Shown here: piece by piece, positions 1 to 7,792 of the stretch
How the letters are laid out: each line of letters opens with the position of its first letter
Position numbering within the stretch: the stretch's first letter is position 1
Origin: RGIG9151 sp963635575
GTDB lineage: Bacteria; Bacillota; Clostridia; TANB77; RGIG9151
DNA length: 19,091 nucleotides
Direction: 5' to 3'
Assembly (NCBI GenBank): GCA_963635575.1
Contig: CAVHFU010000028.1
Coordinates: forward strand, 1 to 19,091
Notes under the pieces: model-generated
The model's input: the letters and a program-made list of their open reading frames with translations, nothing else
Told to the model about the DNA's origin: nothing
The model's database searches: none
Position numbers and translations under genes: made by a program

Positions 1-36
1 GAGGTCTTTTTTTGCACATAAAAAGTTTAAAAACTC

Positions 37-65
37 TTGTTTTTTAGATGATTATTATATATGAT
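37..65 (+). promoter_or_regulatory. Possible sigma-A promoter for the J-domain gene
   Basis: A TTGTTT -35-like box (37-42) and a TATGAT -10-like box (60-65) are separated by 17 bases. They lie about 40 bases upstream of the J-protein start. The -10 matches consensus at 5 of 6 positions, but the -35 at only 3 of 6. AT-rich DNA gives such matches by chance, so this is a weak call. Confidence 0.3.
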
Positions 66-103
66 AAAGACGTGAAAGTGACCTATAAAAGGTGGGGGAA
101 AAT

Positions 104-1048
104 ATGAAGTGCAAAGATTACTATAGTTTACTAGAAATAAAGCGAACAGCAAGTGGTGACGAAATTAAGAAGGCTTATAGAGCCCTAGCTAAGAAATATC
201 ATCCTGATGCTAATATAGGAAATGCTGAGGCAGAGGAAATATTTAAGGATATTAACGAGGCGTATGAAGTTTTGGGAAATCCTGAGAAAAAAAGAAAGTA
301 TGATTCTATATTAAATAGATTTAATTTTTTGTCCGGCTTTGAGTTTGACCCAAGTAAGTTTGGTTTTAAACATGAAACTGAATTCTCAGGCAGCACAGAT
401 GGTGCTTTTAGCGATTTCTATGACTTGTTTTTTGGTCAAGATTCTGTTGAGTTTGATGACAAGACGTTTGAAACAGCGTTCTATAAGAAGGAAGAACAAC
501 TTCTATTTAAGCGTGGAGAAGATGTATTTGTAAATTACGAAGTGACGTTAGAAGAGGCTTTTTATGGTTTAGAGACTACGATTCATGTAAAGACGGCTGC
601 TAACAAAATTAAGGAGTATGAAATTACTATTCCTGAAGGTTCTAAGACCGGAGATAAAATTAAGTTGATGGGTAAAGGACTGCCTGGAGTGATTGGAGCT
701 CCTCCAGGGGACTTATATGTAAATATTGTTGTTAAGAAACATGATTTGTTTACTATAAAGGGTAAAGATCTTGAAACAGATATTTTAATTACACCTTGGG
801 AAGCTATATTTGGTGGTAGAGCTATTATTGATGGAATCGACGGAAAATTGAATGTTAGAATTCCTACTGGGGTGCAGACTTCAGATAAATTACGAATTGC
901 CGGTAAAGGTTATAAAAATGGCGTGAGTCGTGGAGATTTACTTGGAAGAATTAAAATTGTTGTGCCGAGTAATCTTACTGATAAAGAAAAGGAGTTATTT
1001 AAAGAACTTCAGAAGATTTCTAATTTTGAACCGAGAAAGGTGATGTAG
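104..1048 (+). CDS. Class-II J-domain co-chaperone (DnaJ/CbpA-like, no zinc finger)
   Basis: A 314-residue J protein, expected to stimulate DnaK ATPase and deliver clients to it in the cytoplasm. Residues 5-70 form the J domain, with the HPD tripeptide at 33-35 that contacts Hsp70. A Phe/Gly-containing linker follows, then two C-terminal beta-sandwich substrate-binding domains (roughly residues 140-305). These show GEDVFVNYEVTLEEAFYG and two GKG-type repeats (LMGKGLPG, IAGKGYKNG). The four CxxCxGxG zinc-binding repeats of true DnaJ are absent, so this is CbpA-like rather than the housekeeping DnaJ. I place the start at ATG 104, because the GGTGGGGG stretch at 91-97 is the obvious ribosome binding site. 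An in-frame GTG at 92 lies inside that site. No grpE or dnaK is adjacent. The gene is followed after two bases by a membrane-protein gene, so the two are almost certainly co-transcribed. Confidence 0.92.
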   Translation: MKCKDYYSLLEIKRTASGDEIKKAYRALAKKYHPDANIGNAEAEEIFKDINEAYEVLGNPEKKRKYDSILNRFNFLSGFEFDPSKFGFKHETEFSGSTDGAFSDFYDLFFGQDSVEFDDKTFETAFYKKEEQLLFKRGEDVFVNYEVTLEEAFYGLETTIHVKTAANKIKEYEITIPEGSKTGDKIKLMGKGLPGVIGAPPGDLYVNIVVKKHDLFTIKGKDLETDILITPWEAIFGGRAIIDGIDGKLNVRIPTGVQTSDKLRIAGKGYKNGVSRGDLLGRIKIVVPSNLTDKEKELFKELQKISNFEPRKVM

Positions 1049-1050
1049 TT

Positions 1051-3447
1051 ATGTATAAAGTGTTACTATACATTGCAGGTGGAATTAACTTAGCCATTGG
1101 AGGTTTGCTGTCGCTTATTATTTTGTTTTTTGGCCATGGATTTAGGCTTGGGATTGTTCCGCTTGTTATATTTTTAGGAACAGGTGCAGTTTTTACTTAT
1201 GCAGCGAGTCGAGACGAGTTAAATTCTTCTTTTAATAAATTTGTTTTGATTTCGGCAATTTTGAATGTTTTTACTTGCAATATTGTTTCGTTTATTTTGG
1301 GTGTAATAGGCTATGCTTATTTACCAGGTAATACAGGAACTGAAAATGTTAGGAATGTTAAAAAGGAACTTACTGCTGAGGAAAAAGAAGCCAGAAGAAT
1401 GAGAAATATTCTAGGTCTTGGAGTGGGGCTTGTTGTTATTGCCGGTATTGTGTTTGCTACTTCTACGTGGCATACATTGTCCGGTAGTATAAAGACTATG
1501 ATTCTTGTTTTTTCTGCAATTTTATTTTTCTTAGTTTCGGTTTTAGCAGAAAAAGAACTTAATCTTAAGGTCTCAGGTATGATGTATTATATGCTAAGTA
1601 ATGTGCTACTTGCCATTTCCATTTTGGCTGCTGGGTATTTTGAGATTTTTGGGTATTGGTTTTCACTAAATGGCGCAGGAAGTAATTTATTTGTTACAGT
1701 TTTATGGGCAGTTATCGGGGTTTTATCCGAATTGGCTTATACAAAGTATAAAAATAAGAAAGTTTTATATTTAATGTGCTTGTCTTTGATGTTGGTTATA
1801 TACTTTGGTGTTTTGGCTACCGGACTTACTTGTGATTTCTCTATTTTGATTGTTAGTGTGATTTTGGCTATTGGGGCTTTATATAAGAAGACAGATGTTT
1901 TTTGCAAGTTTTCTAAAATAGCATTACCGGTTTTAGCTGTAATCCTGTTTGGAAATGTTATAAAACTAGAGGATAATACGATAATAAGTTTAATTTCTTT
2001 TATTGTTTTATCTGTAACGCAGTACTATTTGGCTATGGTTGAGAATAACGAATTCTATAAGGTGTTTGCACCACTTTCAACCGTTATTAATGCTACTGCT
2101 ATTAGTTTAATTGGCGAGACGAAGTCAGAGGTGTTATTACTTCAAATAGCTTTGATAGCCCTTGGTGTATATGCAATTGGGTATTATAAGCGAAATGATA
2201 AGCTTATCTCAAATGTTTCTTCTGTTGTAGCTAATTTGACGTGGCTATATGTTGCGATCGATGCGTTAAATTTAGGTTTTTATTATTTGGCTGTGGTTAC
2301 TGCAATTGTGATGCTTGGGACTTCTATTATTGTCAGCTTGGATAAAAATAGTGATAAGTATCATTACGAAAAAATAGTTGAACCAATTAAAGTTCTTATA
2401 TTAATACTTACTATTTGCGGATTGATGGAGTCACTTGGTATAGTTGGAACTATTGCCACTGAGTTGATATTCTTGGTTACATTCTTTTTAATGTATTTAA
2501 TAAGAAGTGGAACATTTAAGCTTGTTTATTTTGCACTTACTTGTGTTGTTGCACTTTGGATATTAATTACTTTTAGAAATGATTTTGCACCTGTCATTCA
2601 AGCAGTAAATAGCGTTGTTATATTAGGATTATTACTAAGCATCGTGAAGAGTAAAGAAGAGAGGTACATTAATTCTAAAGAGGGTTTATATATAGGATTA
2701 TTATTATCTATTCTTTCGATATTTACCGGTTTTTCCGGGAAATACGAAAATCTAGAACTTGTTTATACAATGTGTATTCTTGTAAGTTATGCGATTGCGT
2801 TTTTAGTTGTTCGTAAGGATAACATATTAAAGCTTATAACGATTTTGGCGGTACTTATTCCGTATTATATTACATTAAATAGTTTAGTGGATATGACTAT
2901 GGATAGTGATAATTTTGTGCTTGTAAGAAATATGGAGTATGTATTTGGACGTATTCCTTGGTTGGTTATGATTATTGTCTATACAAGAGGTTTTTTGCAA
3001 AGTGTAGAGTACAAGTATACGAAAGTTATTGAGGCTGTTACTTTATCTGTTTGGTATATTTATGCTTTGCGACATGTATGCCCGGAAACGGGAATATTTG
3101 TTGGAATTGTTGCATTAATTTCAATTTTAGTTGGCTATAAATCAGAAAAATATGTTGCGTTTTATTATACTGGTATCGTATTTACGATAATTAATTTGAT
3201 TATGCAACTAAAAGATGTATGGAATTTAGTACCTGTTTGGGCATATATTTTAGTAGCTGGACTTGTTTTAATTGGTTTTGTTACGTACAAGGAATATTCA
3301 AAAACAAAACCTAAAAGTGAAAAAGTTGTGCCAGAGATTATAGAACCGGATACAGTAACAGTAAAAAAGCTGCAAGTTGATAATAGGACTATTACAGTTG
3401 GTAGCATAATTTATTTGGGGATTTTAGTGTTTGCCGTTATTATATAA
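1051..3447 (+). CDS. Large polytopic membrane protein of unknown function
   Basis: I do not recognise the family. The 798-residue protein is almost entirely hydrophobic, with roughly 20 or more predicted membrane segments joined by very short loops. An N-terminal block of three membrane segments (about residues 5-90) is followed by a charged, Lys/Glu-rich stretch (about 100-118). A long run of membrane segments follows, then a charged stretch near residues 748-775 and a last membrane segment at the C terminus. There is no signal peptide beyond the first membrane helix, no ATPase motif and no obvious catalytic residue. The layout loosely recalls large uncharacterised DUF2339/DUF2157-type membrane proteins, but I cannot assign it to either. 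It starts two bases after the J-protein stop, with an AAGGTGATG ribosome binding site inside the upstream coding end. The close coupling suggests the J protein serves this membrane protein or is regulated with it; that is inference. Confidence 0.85.
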   Translation: MYKVLLYIAGGINLAIGGLLSLIILFFGHGFRLGIVPLVIFLGTGAVFTYAASRDELNSSFNKFVLISAILNVFTCNIVSFILGVIGYAYLPGNTGTENVRNVKKELTAEEKEARRMRNILGLGVGLVVIAGIVFATSTWHTLSGSIKTMILVFSAILFFLVSVLAEKELNLKVSGMMYYMLSNVLLAISILAAGYFEIFGYWFSLNGAGSNLFVTVLWAVIGVLSELAYTKYKNKKVLYLMCLSLMLVIYFGVLATGLTCDFSILIVSVILAIGALYKKTDVFCKFSKIALPVLAVILFGNVIKLEDNTIISLISFIVLSVTQYYLAMVENNEFYKVFAPLSTVINATAISLIGETKSEVLLLQIALIALGVYAIGYYKRNDKLISNVSSVVANLTWLYVAIDALNLGFYYLAVVTAIVMLGTSIIVSLDKNSDKYHYEKIVEPIKVLILILTICGLMESLGIVGTIATELIFLVTFFLMYLIRSGTFKLVYFALTCVVALWILITFRNDFAPVIQAVNSVVILGLLLSIVKSKEERYINSKEGLYIGLLLSILSIFTGFSGKYENLELVYTMCILVSYAIAFLVVRKDNILKLITILAVLIPYYITLNSLVDMTMDSDNFVLVRNMEYVFGRIPWLVMIIVYTRGFLQSVEYKYTKVIEAVTLSVWYIYALRHVCPETGIFVGIVALISILVGYKSEKYVAFYYTGIVFTIINLIMQLKDVWNLVPVWAYILVAGLVLIGFVTYKEYSKTKPKSEKVVPEIIEPDTVTVKKLQVDNRTITVGSIIYLGILVFAVII

Positions 3448-3462
3448 GAGCAAATTTTTTGA

Positions 3463-3507
3463 AGGCTGTAAATAAACTCATTTTTTGAGGTTTTTACAGT
3501 CCTTTAT
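3463..3507 (+). terminator. Hairpin terminator after the membrane-protein gene
   Basis: An imperfect hairpin pairs AGGCTGTAAA (from 3463) with TTTACAGTCCT (to 3503). The inner part continues as AAACTCA against TGAGGTTT, with single-base bulges. It starts 15 bases after the stop codon of the membrane-protein gene and is followed by a short T-containing tract (CTTTAT). The weak T-run and the bulges lower confidence. Confidence 0.55.
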
Positions 3508-3528
3508 ATGTTAGAAAAGGTGATTGAA

Positions 3529-4542
3529 TTGAATACTATTTTATTAAATTGCAATAAGGAAGATTTAAAAAAAGCGGGTGAAATAATAGCTAGTGGCGGT
3601 ACTGTTATTTTCCCTACTGAAACTGTGTATGGCCTTGGAGCTAATGCACTAGAAGACGAGGCTGTAAAAAAGATTTTTATTGCTAAGGGGCGTCCTTCGG
3701 ATAATCCTTTAATTGTACATATTGATGCGTTTGAAAAGATAGATAAATATGTAGAAGAAGTAACGGGGAATGCAAAAAAATTGGCTGATGCTTATTGGCC
3801 CGGTCCTATGACTTTAATTTTAAAGAAAAAAAGTATTATTTCTGATTCTGTTAGTGCGGGATTGGATACTGTTGGTATAAGAATCCCTGAAAGTGAGGAA
3901 GCAAGAGAGTTTTTACATGCGTGTGATTTGCCTATTGCTGCTCCTAGTGCTAATTTATCTGGAAGTCCAAGCCCTACAACGTATAAACATGTTGTAGATG
4001 ATATGTTGGGAAGGGTTGATGCTATAATTAATGGTAAGGATTGCGATGTCGGCGTAGAATCGACAGTTATTGACGTGACTGGAGAAGTTCCTGTTATACT
4101 TCGCCCTGGTGCTATAACTCCTGAGATGGTAGAGAAAGTTTGTGGAAGTGTAATTATAGATAAAGGTGTAAATGGTGTTACGTCTAGCGAAAAGCCTCGT
4201 TCTCCCGGAATGAAGTACAGACATTATGCACCTAAGGCTAAAGTTATTCTTGTTGAAGATGATAAAATTGAAAATATAGTTGAGAAAATGCTTAATGAAG
4301 CCAAAAAGGATGCGGATAATTCTATTATCTTATGTACAGAACAGACAAAAGAGCATTTTAATGATTTTAACGTTATGGTTATAGGTGATAGAAATGAGCC
4401 TAAAACTGTAGCAAGAAAATTGTTTGATGCTTTTAGAAGATGCGATGAACAAGGCTATAAGTTTATAGTCTTAGAAGGAATACAGGAAGAGGGCATAGGC
4501 TTAGCTGTTATGAATAGAGCGCATAGAGCAGCTAATGCGTAA
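3529..4542 (+). CDS. sua5: Threonylcarbamoyl-AMP synthase, long Sua5/YwlC form
   Basis: Makes threonylcarbamoyl-AMP from threonine, bicarbonate and ATP, the first step of the universal t6A37 modification of tRNAs that read ANN codons; cytoplasmic. Residues about 7-200 are the YrdC/TsaC domain, with FPTETVYGLG, the nucleotide-site motif KGRPSDNPL, PIAAPSANLSG, ESTVIDVTG and ILRPGAI. The linker SPGMKYRHYAPKA (about 225-237) leads into the C-terminal Sua5 domain, so this is the two-domain form typical of Firmicutes. I prefer the TTG start at 3529, giving 337 residues, because AAAAGGTGA at 3514-3522 is a good ribosome binding site seven bases before it. An in-frame ATG at 3508 has no such site and sits right behind the preceding hairpin. 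The stop codon directly abuts the stop of the converging carboxypeptidase gene, with no room for a separate terminator. Confidence 0.95.
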   Translation: MNTILLNCNKEDLKKAGEIIASGGTVIFPTETVYGLGANALEDEAVKKIFIAKGRPSDNPLIVHIDAFEKIDKYVEEVTGNAKKLADAYWPGPMTLILKKKSIISDSVSAGLDTVGIRIPESEEAREFLHACDLPIAAPSANLSGSPSPTTYKHVVDDMLGRVDAIINGKDCDVGVESTVIDVTGEVPVILRPGAITPEMVEKVCGSVIIDKGVNGVTSSEKPRSPGMKYRHYAPKAKVILVEDDKIENIVEKMLNEAKKDADNSIILCTEQTKEHFNDFNVMVIGDRNEPKTVARKLFDAFRRCDEQGYKFIVLEGIQEEGIGLAVMNRAHRAANA

Positions 4543-5676
4543 TTAATTTACATAGCTTTGGTAGTTCAAGTATGAACTGCCTATTTTTTTTACATAGTCG
4601 AGTACACTTAGCCGTTCTATTGTGTATGGCGCTAATATATTTATTTCGCCTATTACATCGTTACCGATTATGAATTGTATTGTGCCGAGTGGTTCGTTTA
4701 TTTCTATGGGAGCAATGATATTTTCTTTTATAATTTTTCTTACGCCTAAATTATTTTTTTCACTTTCTGTTAGAGGTAGTATAAATGATGATTCATAAAT
4801 TGGTTTAATGTTTGTTTTTGTTCCTTTTTTTAGCACTATTGAAAAATTTAATGGATACAGCTCTTTTAAGTCATAGAGTTTATAATTATTAAAACAATAA
4901 TCTAAGATTTTAACACTATCATTTATTCTTGCTTTAGATGATGGGTCACCTAATAATACTGCAATTATTTCTAAATCATTACGTTTGGCAGAAGCAACTA
5001 AGCATTTCCCGGCAAGACCTGTATATCCGGTTTTTACTCCGTTTGCTCCTTCATAAAATGAAAGTAGGGGATTAGTATTTGAAAGTTGTTTTGTCTTACC
5101 ATTTTTGAAATTCATAGTATAGTGAGAGGTAGATACAAGTTTTCGTATTGTGAGATTATTTAATGCGTATTTAGCTATTATAGCCATATCGTATGCAGTG
5201 GAGTAATGTTTGGGAGAGTCTAGACCATGGGGAGTTACAAAGTTTGTGTTTAGTGCTCCTATTTCCTTTGCTTTTTCATTCATAAGTTTTGCAAATTCTT
5301 CTACAGTGCCGGAAGTATGTTCGGCAATGGCAACAGCTGCATCATTGCCTGAGTTTAGCATTAAACCATACATAAGCTCACTTAGTTCTATTTCGTCATC
5401 TTTTTTTAAATCGACTGATGAACCACCGGTCCAAGCTGCGTTATTGCTTACAACTACGGTGTCTGTCAGTAGATTTTGCTCTAATGCTACTATTGCTGTC
5501 ATTATTTTTGTTGTACTTGCCATCGGCATTTTTACGTTCGCATCTTTTTCGTATATTATTCTACCGGTTGATGCTTCAATTGCTACTGCACTTTTTGCAG
5601 ATATGCTAGGAATTGCATAACTTTCGTTAATATTAAAAAGTATAAGAAATAGAAAAACAATTAGTGGCTTTTTCAA
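4543..5676 (-). CDS. Secreted D-alanyl-D-alanine carboxypeptidase (PBP5/DacF type)
   Basis: A low-molecular-mass penicillin-binding protein of the S11 peptidase family. It trims the terminal D-alanine from peptidoglycan pentapeptides outside the membrane. Residues 1-21 are a signal peptide ending near ESYA. The three active-site motifs are complete: SxxK as STTK (54-57), SGN (109-111) and KTG (215-217). The C-terminal region (about 265-355) fits the PBP5 beta domain, and the last 20 residues could form the amphipathic membrane anchor. Length (377) is normal for the family. It starts with TTG; GGAGGT lies about eight bases upstream and supports it. No strong promoter is visible between the gene and the terminator hairpin at 5724-5751. 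Transcription therefore comes either from a weak AT-rich site there or from read-through. No terminator of its own was seen, and its 3' end abuts the sua5 stop. Confidence 0.95.
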   Translation of the reverse strand: MKKPLIVFLFLILFNINESYAIPSISAKSAVAIEASTGRIIYEKDANVKMPMASTTKIMTAIVALEQNLLTDTVVVSNNAAWTGGSSVDLKKDDEIELSELMYGLMLNSGNDAAVAIAEHTSGTVEEFAKLMNEKAKEIGALNTNFVTPHGLDSPKHYSTAYDMAIIAKYALNNLTIRKLVSTSHYTMNFKNGKTKQLSNTNPLLSFYEGANGVKTGYTGLAGKCLVASAKRNDLEIIAVLLGDPSSKARINDSVKILDYCFNNYKLYDLKELYPLNFSIVLKKGTKTNIKPIYESSFILPLTESEKNNLGVRKIIKENIIAPIEINEPLGTIQFIIGNDVIGEINILAPYTIERLSVLDYVKKIGSSYLNYQSYVN

Positions 5677-5723
5677 AGTGTATTACCTCCAATTCTCTTA
5701 AAATATATATGATTAAAAAATAG

Positions 5724-5751
5724 AAAAAAGCACCCCGAAGGGTGCTTTTTT
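5724..5751 (-). terminator. Intrinsic terminator of the WG-repeat gene
   Basis: A six-pair GC-rich stem GCACCC/GGGTGC (5730-5735 with 5740-5745) with a CGAA loop, flanked by six A residues on one side and six T residues on the other. It begins two bases past the stop of the minus-strand WG-repeat gene. Because both flanks are homopolymeric it could stop transcription in both directions. Confidence 0.9.
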
Positions 5752-5752
5752 G

Positions 5753-6742
5753 TCAAGACAGATAATATTCCAATGTGGAAAGTAAGAAGTCTTGTACGGT
5801 TTTATCTTCGCAGGACGTCCTAGGAGTGAAGATTTCACCTATGTCACGCTTGAATAATACAAACGCTCCTTCTTTTTGTAAAATGAACATCTTTTTTGTT
5901 AACAACATATCACGGTCGTACACGAATTTCGTGAAAGGAACGCCTTTTTCGTTTGTAACACCGTATCCGGTCTTTGTTTTTACAACAAAGAAAGGCAGAT
6001 CTTTTTTAGGCGAAATGGAAAGATAATTCGAAAGAATTTTCTCTCCGCTTAGAGTATACCAATCGCAAAGTTCCTTTCTGCGGACATAAATTCCAATATT
6101 ATCAATAATATTGAAACTGTCGACAAACTCATCAAAGAGTAAAGTACCATCTGGGAGAAGCAGATTCTTTTTTTCTTCTCTAGTAACTTGTGCAACAAAC
6201 TTGCACAAGTTAGATTCATACTTAAAGGGCATTGCAGTGTCAAATTTGTCGAACGTGACCTTACCAGTAACGTCATAGAAGGTGTGGCTGTCATTAATTT
6301 TTACAAGTATCGGCAAATCTGCATAATGTGAAAAATGTGGGGCATATTCAAATTCAATAGGGGTACAAACGGTACCTGTACTGTCTGCATATCCCCATTT
6401 TTCGTTTATGCAAACGCCGATTAACTTATCATTTCCCATTTTCGTGCTTATATTGTCAAATTCTGACGCAGAAAGGCTACCGTTTTCAAGTAGAAAACGC
6501 CATTTGCCGTTGATGTTAAGGCATATGAAGTCTGGATTTCGACAGATAATCATATTATCTTTTGAACCGGTGCGTATGGTGTGGAGAACTTTAGCAGACG
6601 AGGTACAGATTGTGCAGAAGTTTCCGCTCATCAGTGCAAAGAAATTATTCGGTAACTGAATGATTTCTTCGTAGGTGTCCGCAAGAATCGGAGCCGAGTT
6701 TTCATTGACTAACGTGTAACGAGGTACGATTTCGAGTTTCAT
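5753..6742 (-). CDS. WG-repeat protein of unknown function
   Basis: A 329-residue protein carrying several degenerate WG (KWG) repeats. The clearest are INGKWRFLLENGS (about residues 77-89), INEKWGYADSTGT (about 111-123) and KTKTGYGVTNEKG (about 258-270). Weaker copies of the pattern of two strands plus an aromatic core lie between them. WG repeats stack into beta-rich scaffolds and are usually treated as protein-interaction modules; no enzyme motif is visible. There is no signal peptide or membrane segment, and several cysteines (for example FCTICTSS) suggest a cytoplasmic protein. I choose ATG 6742, which has AGAAAGAGAG just upstream and a sensible N terminus. An in-frame ATG at 6784 lies inside an inverted repeat, lacks a ribosome binding site and would add 14 unlikely residues. 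The gene is monocistronic, with its own promoter and terminator, and is divergent from hslO. Confidence 0.8.
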   Translation of the reverse strand: MKLEIVPRYTLVNENSAPILADTYEEIIQLPNNFFALMSGNFCTICTSSAKVLHTIRTGSKDNMIICRNPDFICLNINGKWRFLLENGSLSASEFDNISTKMGNDKLIGVCINEKWGYADSTGTVCTPIEFEYAPHFSHYADLPILVKINDSHTFYDVTGKVTFDKFDTAMPFKYESNLCKFVAQVTREEKKNLLLPDGTLLFDEFVDSFNIIDNIGIYVRRKELCDWYTLSGEKILSNYLSISPKKDLPFFVVKTKTGYGVTNEKGVPFTKFVYDRDMLLTKKMFILQKEGAFVLFKRDIGEIFTPRTSCEDKTVQDFLLSTLEYYLS

Positions 6743-6757
6743 AATTACTCTCTTTCT

Positions 6758-6797
6758 GCCACATTTGTGGCTACGTCCTTCCATATAAGCTATATGG
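6758..6797 (-). promoter_or_regulatory. Two inverted repeats in the WG-gene leader
   Basis: The probable 5' leader of the WG-repeat mRNA holds a perfect 7-bp inverted repeat CCATATA-AGC-TATATGG (6781-6797). Nine bases further on lies a second inverted repeat GCCACA-TT-TGTGGC (6758-6771), which ends 15 bases before the start codon and immediately precedes the ribosome binding site. Either could be an RNA hairpin affecting translation or a DNA operator just downstream of the promoter. Function is inferred. Confidence 0.45.
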
Positions 6798-6825
6798 AAT
6801 ATGTTGGTTAAAAACTGACGTAACG

Positions 6826-6854
6826 ATTATATCACAAGTTATGTAAAATTGCAA
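6826..6854 (-). promoter_or_regulatory. Sigma-A promoter of the WG-repeat gene
   Basis: Read on the minus strand: TTGCAA (6849-6854), a 17-base spacer, then TATAAT (6826-6831) preceded by TGTGA, an extended -10 feature. The -10 is perfect and the -35 matches 4 of 6. The predicted transcript starts near 6819, giving a leader of about 77 bases. Confidence 0.65.
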
Positions 6855-6862
6855 TATATATG

Positions 6863-6891
6863 TATACAACCGGGCATTTTTTTGATAAAAT
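6863..6891 (+). promoter_or_regulatory. Probable sigma-A promoter of the hslO-flagellar unit
   Basis: TATACA (6863-6868), a 17-base spacer and TAAAAT (6886-6891) lie 29 bases upstream of hslO. Each box is 4-5 of 6 to consensus. It is divergent from the WG-gene promoter, with only eight bases between the two -35 boxes. No sigma-28-type site was seen before flgN or flgK, so this may drive the whole hslO-flgL cluster. Confidence 0.45.
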
Positions 6892-6920
6892 ACGTAATGT
6901 AATTAGATTGGAGGTTTTTT

Positions 6921-7760
6921 ATGGATAGATTAATAAAAGGTTTTGCCTTTGATGGACAAGTTAGATTAGTAGCTGTATCTTCAGCTGATTTAGTTCAAAA
7001 GGCACTTGATATACATGGATTGTCACCTGTTGCGACTGCTGCACTTGGAAGGCTTTTGACTGGTGGCGCGATAATGGGAGCAATGCTTAAAAATGAGGAT
7101 GATAAGCTTACTCTTATACTAAAGGGCGATGGGCCTCTTGGAAATGCAGCTGTTTGTGCAAATAAGAATGCTATTGTAAAAGGATATGTTCAAAATCCGG
7201 TTGTAGATTTGCCTTTGACGGAAAAAGGAAAATTGGATGTTGGAAATGCGGTGGGAAAGAATGGTTTACTTACAGTTGTTAAGGATATTGGACTAAAGCA
7301 ACCTGAGGCTGGAAGTATTGAAATAACTACTGGTGAAATTGGAACTGAACTAGCTGATTATTATCTTACTTCTGAACAAATACCTACTGCAATTGAAGTT
7401 GGGCTTTCTGTTACAAAAGAGGCTAAGATAAGTTCGGCTGGTGGATATTTAGTGCAACTTATGCCTGGAACAGATTCCGCAATTATTGATATGATAGAGG
7501 GAAGAATTAATAATATGCTTCCGACTGAAGAGTTAATAAAGAAAGGTTTTACTTTAGAAGAAATATTAATGGCGGTTTCTGGAGATGATAATATTACTGT
7601 TTTAGAAGAAATAGTTCCTAAGTTTTCTTGTGATTGTTCAAGAGAAAGAATGGAACAAGCATTAAAGACTATATCTGAGGAAGAACGTAAAAAAATGATT
7701 GAACAAGACGGGTGTATTGAAATGAAATGCAGTTTTTGCGGAAGAGTAGAAAAATGGTAG
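6921..7760 (+). CDS. hslO: Hsp33 redox-regulated holdase chaperone
   Basis: Hsp33 is a cytoplasmic ATP-independent holdase. It is switched on when oxidation by peroxide or hypochlorite removes its zinc ion and unfolds its C terminus. The 279-residue length is typical. The N-terminal domain runs to about residue 180. The C-terminal zinc site has all four ligands, C237-x-C239 and C270-x-x-C273, and the 33-residue spacing between the pairs matches the canonical protein. The start ATG is preceded by GGAGG at a good distance. The gene sits 32 bases ahead of flgN on the same strand with no terminator between, so it appears to head the flagellar junction operon. Hsp33 has no known role in flagellar assembly, so the pairing may simply be lineage-specific operon structure. 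Confidence 0.97.
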   Translation: MDRLIKGFAFDGQVRLVAVSSADLVQKALDIHGLSPVATAALGRLLTGGAIMGAMLKNEDDKLTLILKGDGPLGNAAVCANKNAIVKGYVQNPVVDLPLTEKGKLDVGNAVGKNGLLTVVKDIGLKQPEAGSIEITTGEIGTELADYYLTSEQIPTAIEVGLSVTKEAKISSAGGYLVQLMPGTDSAIIDMIEGRINNMLPTEELIKKGFTLEEILMAVSGDDNITVLEEIVPKFSCDCSRERMEQALKTISEEERKKMIEQDGCIEMKCSFCGRVEKW

Positions 7761-7792
7761 TATAAATTTTGGAAAAAGGGGAGAGTTATGCT

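Noticed and set aside
1..13. GAGGTC followed by seven T residues at the left edge, like the second half of a terminator
   Set aside because: The matching left arm would lie outside the window, so the hairpin cannot be verified.
92..103. Upstream GTG start for the J-domain gene
   Set aside because: It lies within the GGTGGGGG ribosome binding site that serves the ATG at 104, and would add four residues before the conserved N terminus.
5210..5620. 136-codon open frame opposite the carboxypeptidase gene
   Set aside because: It is an antisense shadow of a complete, motif-confirmed gene, with no ribosome binding site.
6743..6784. N-terminal extension of the WG-repeat protein starting at 6784
   Set aside because: There is no ribosome binding site before it, the ATG sits inside an inverted repeat, and the extra residues look like translated leader.
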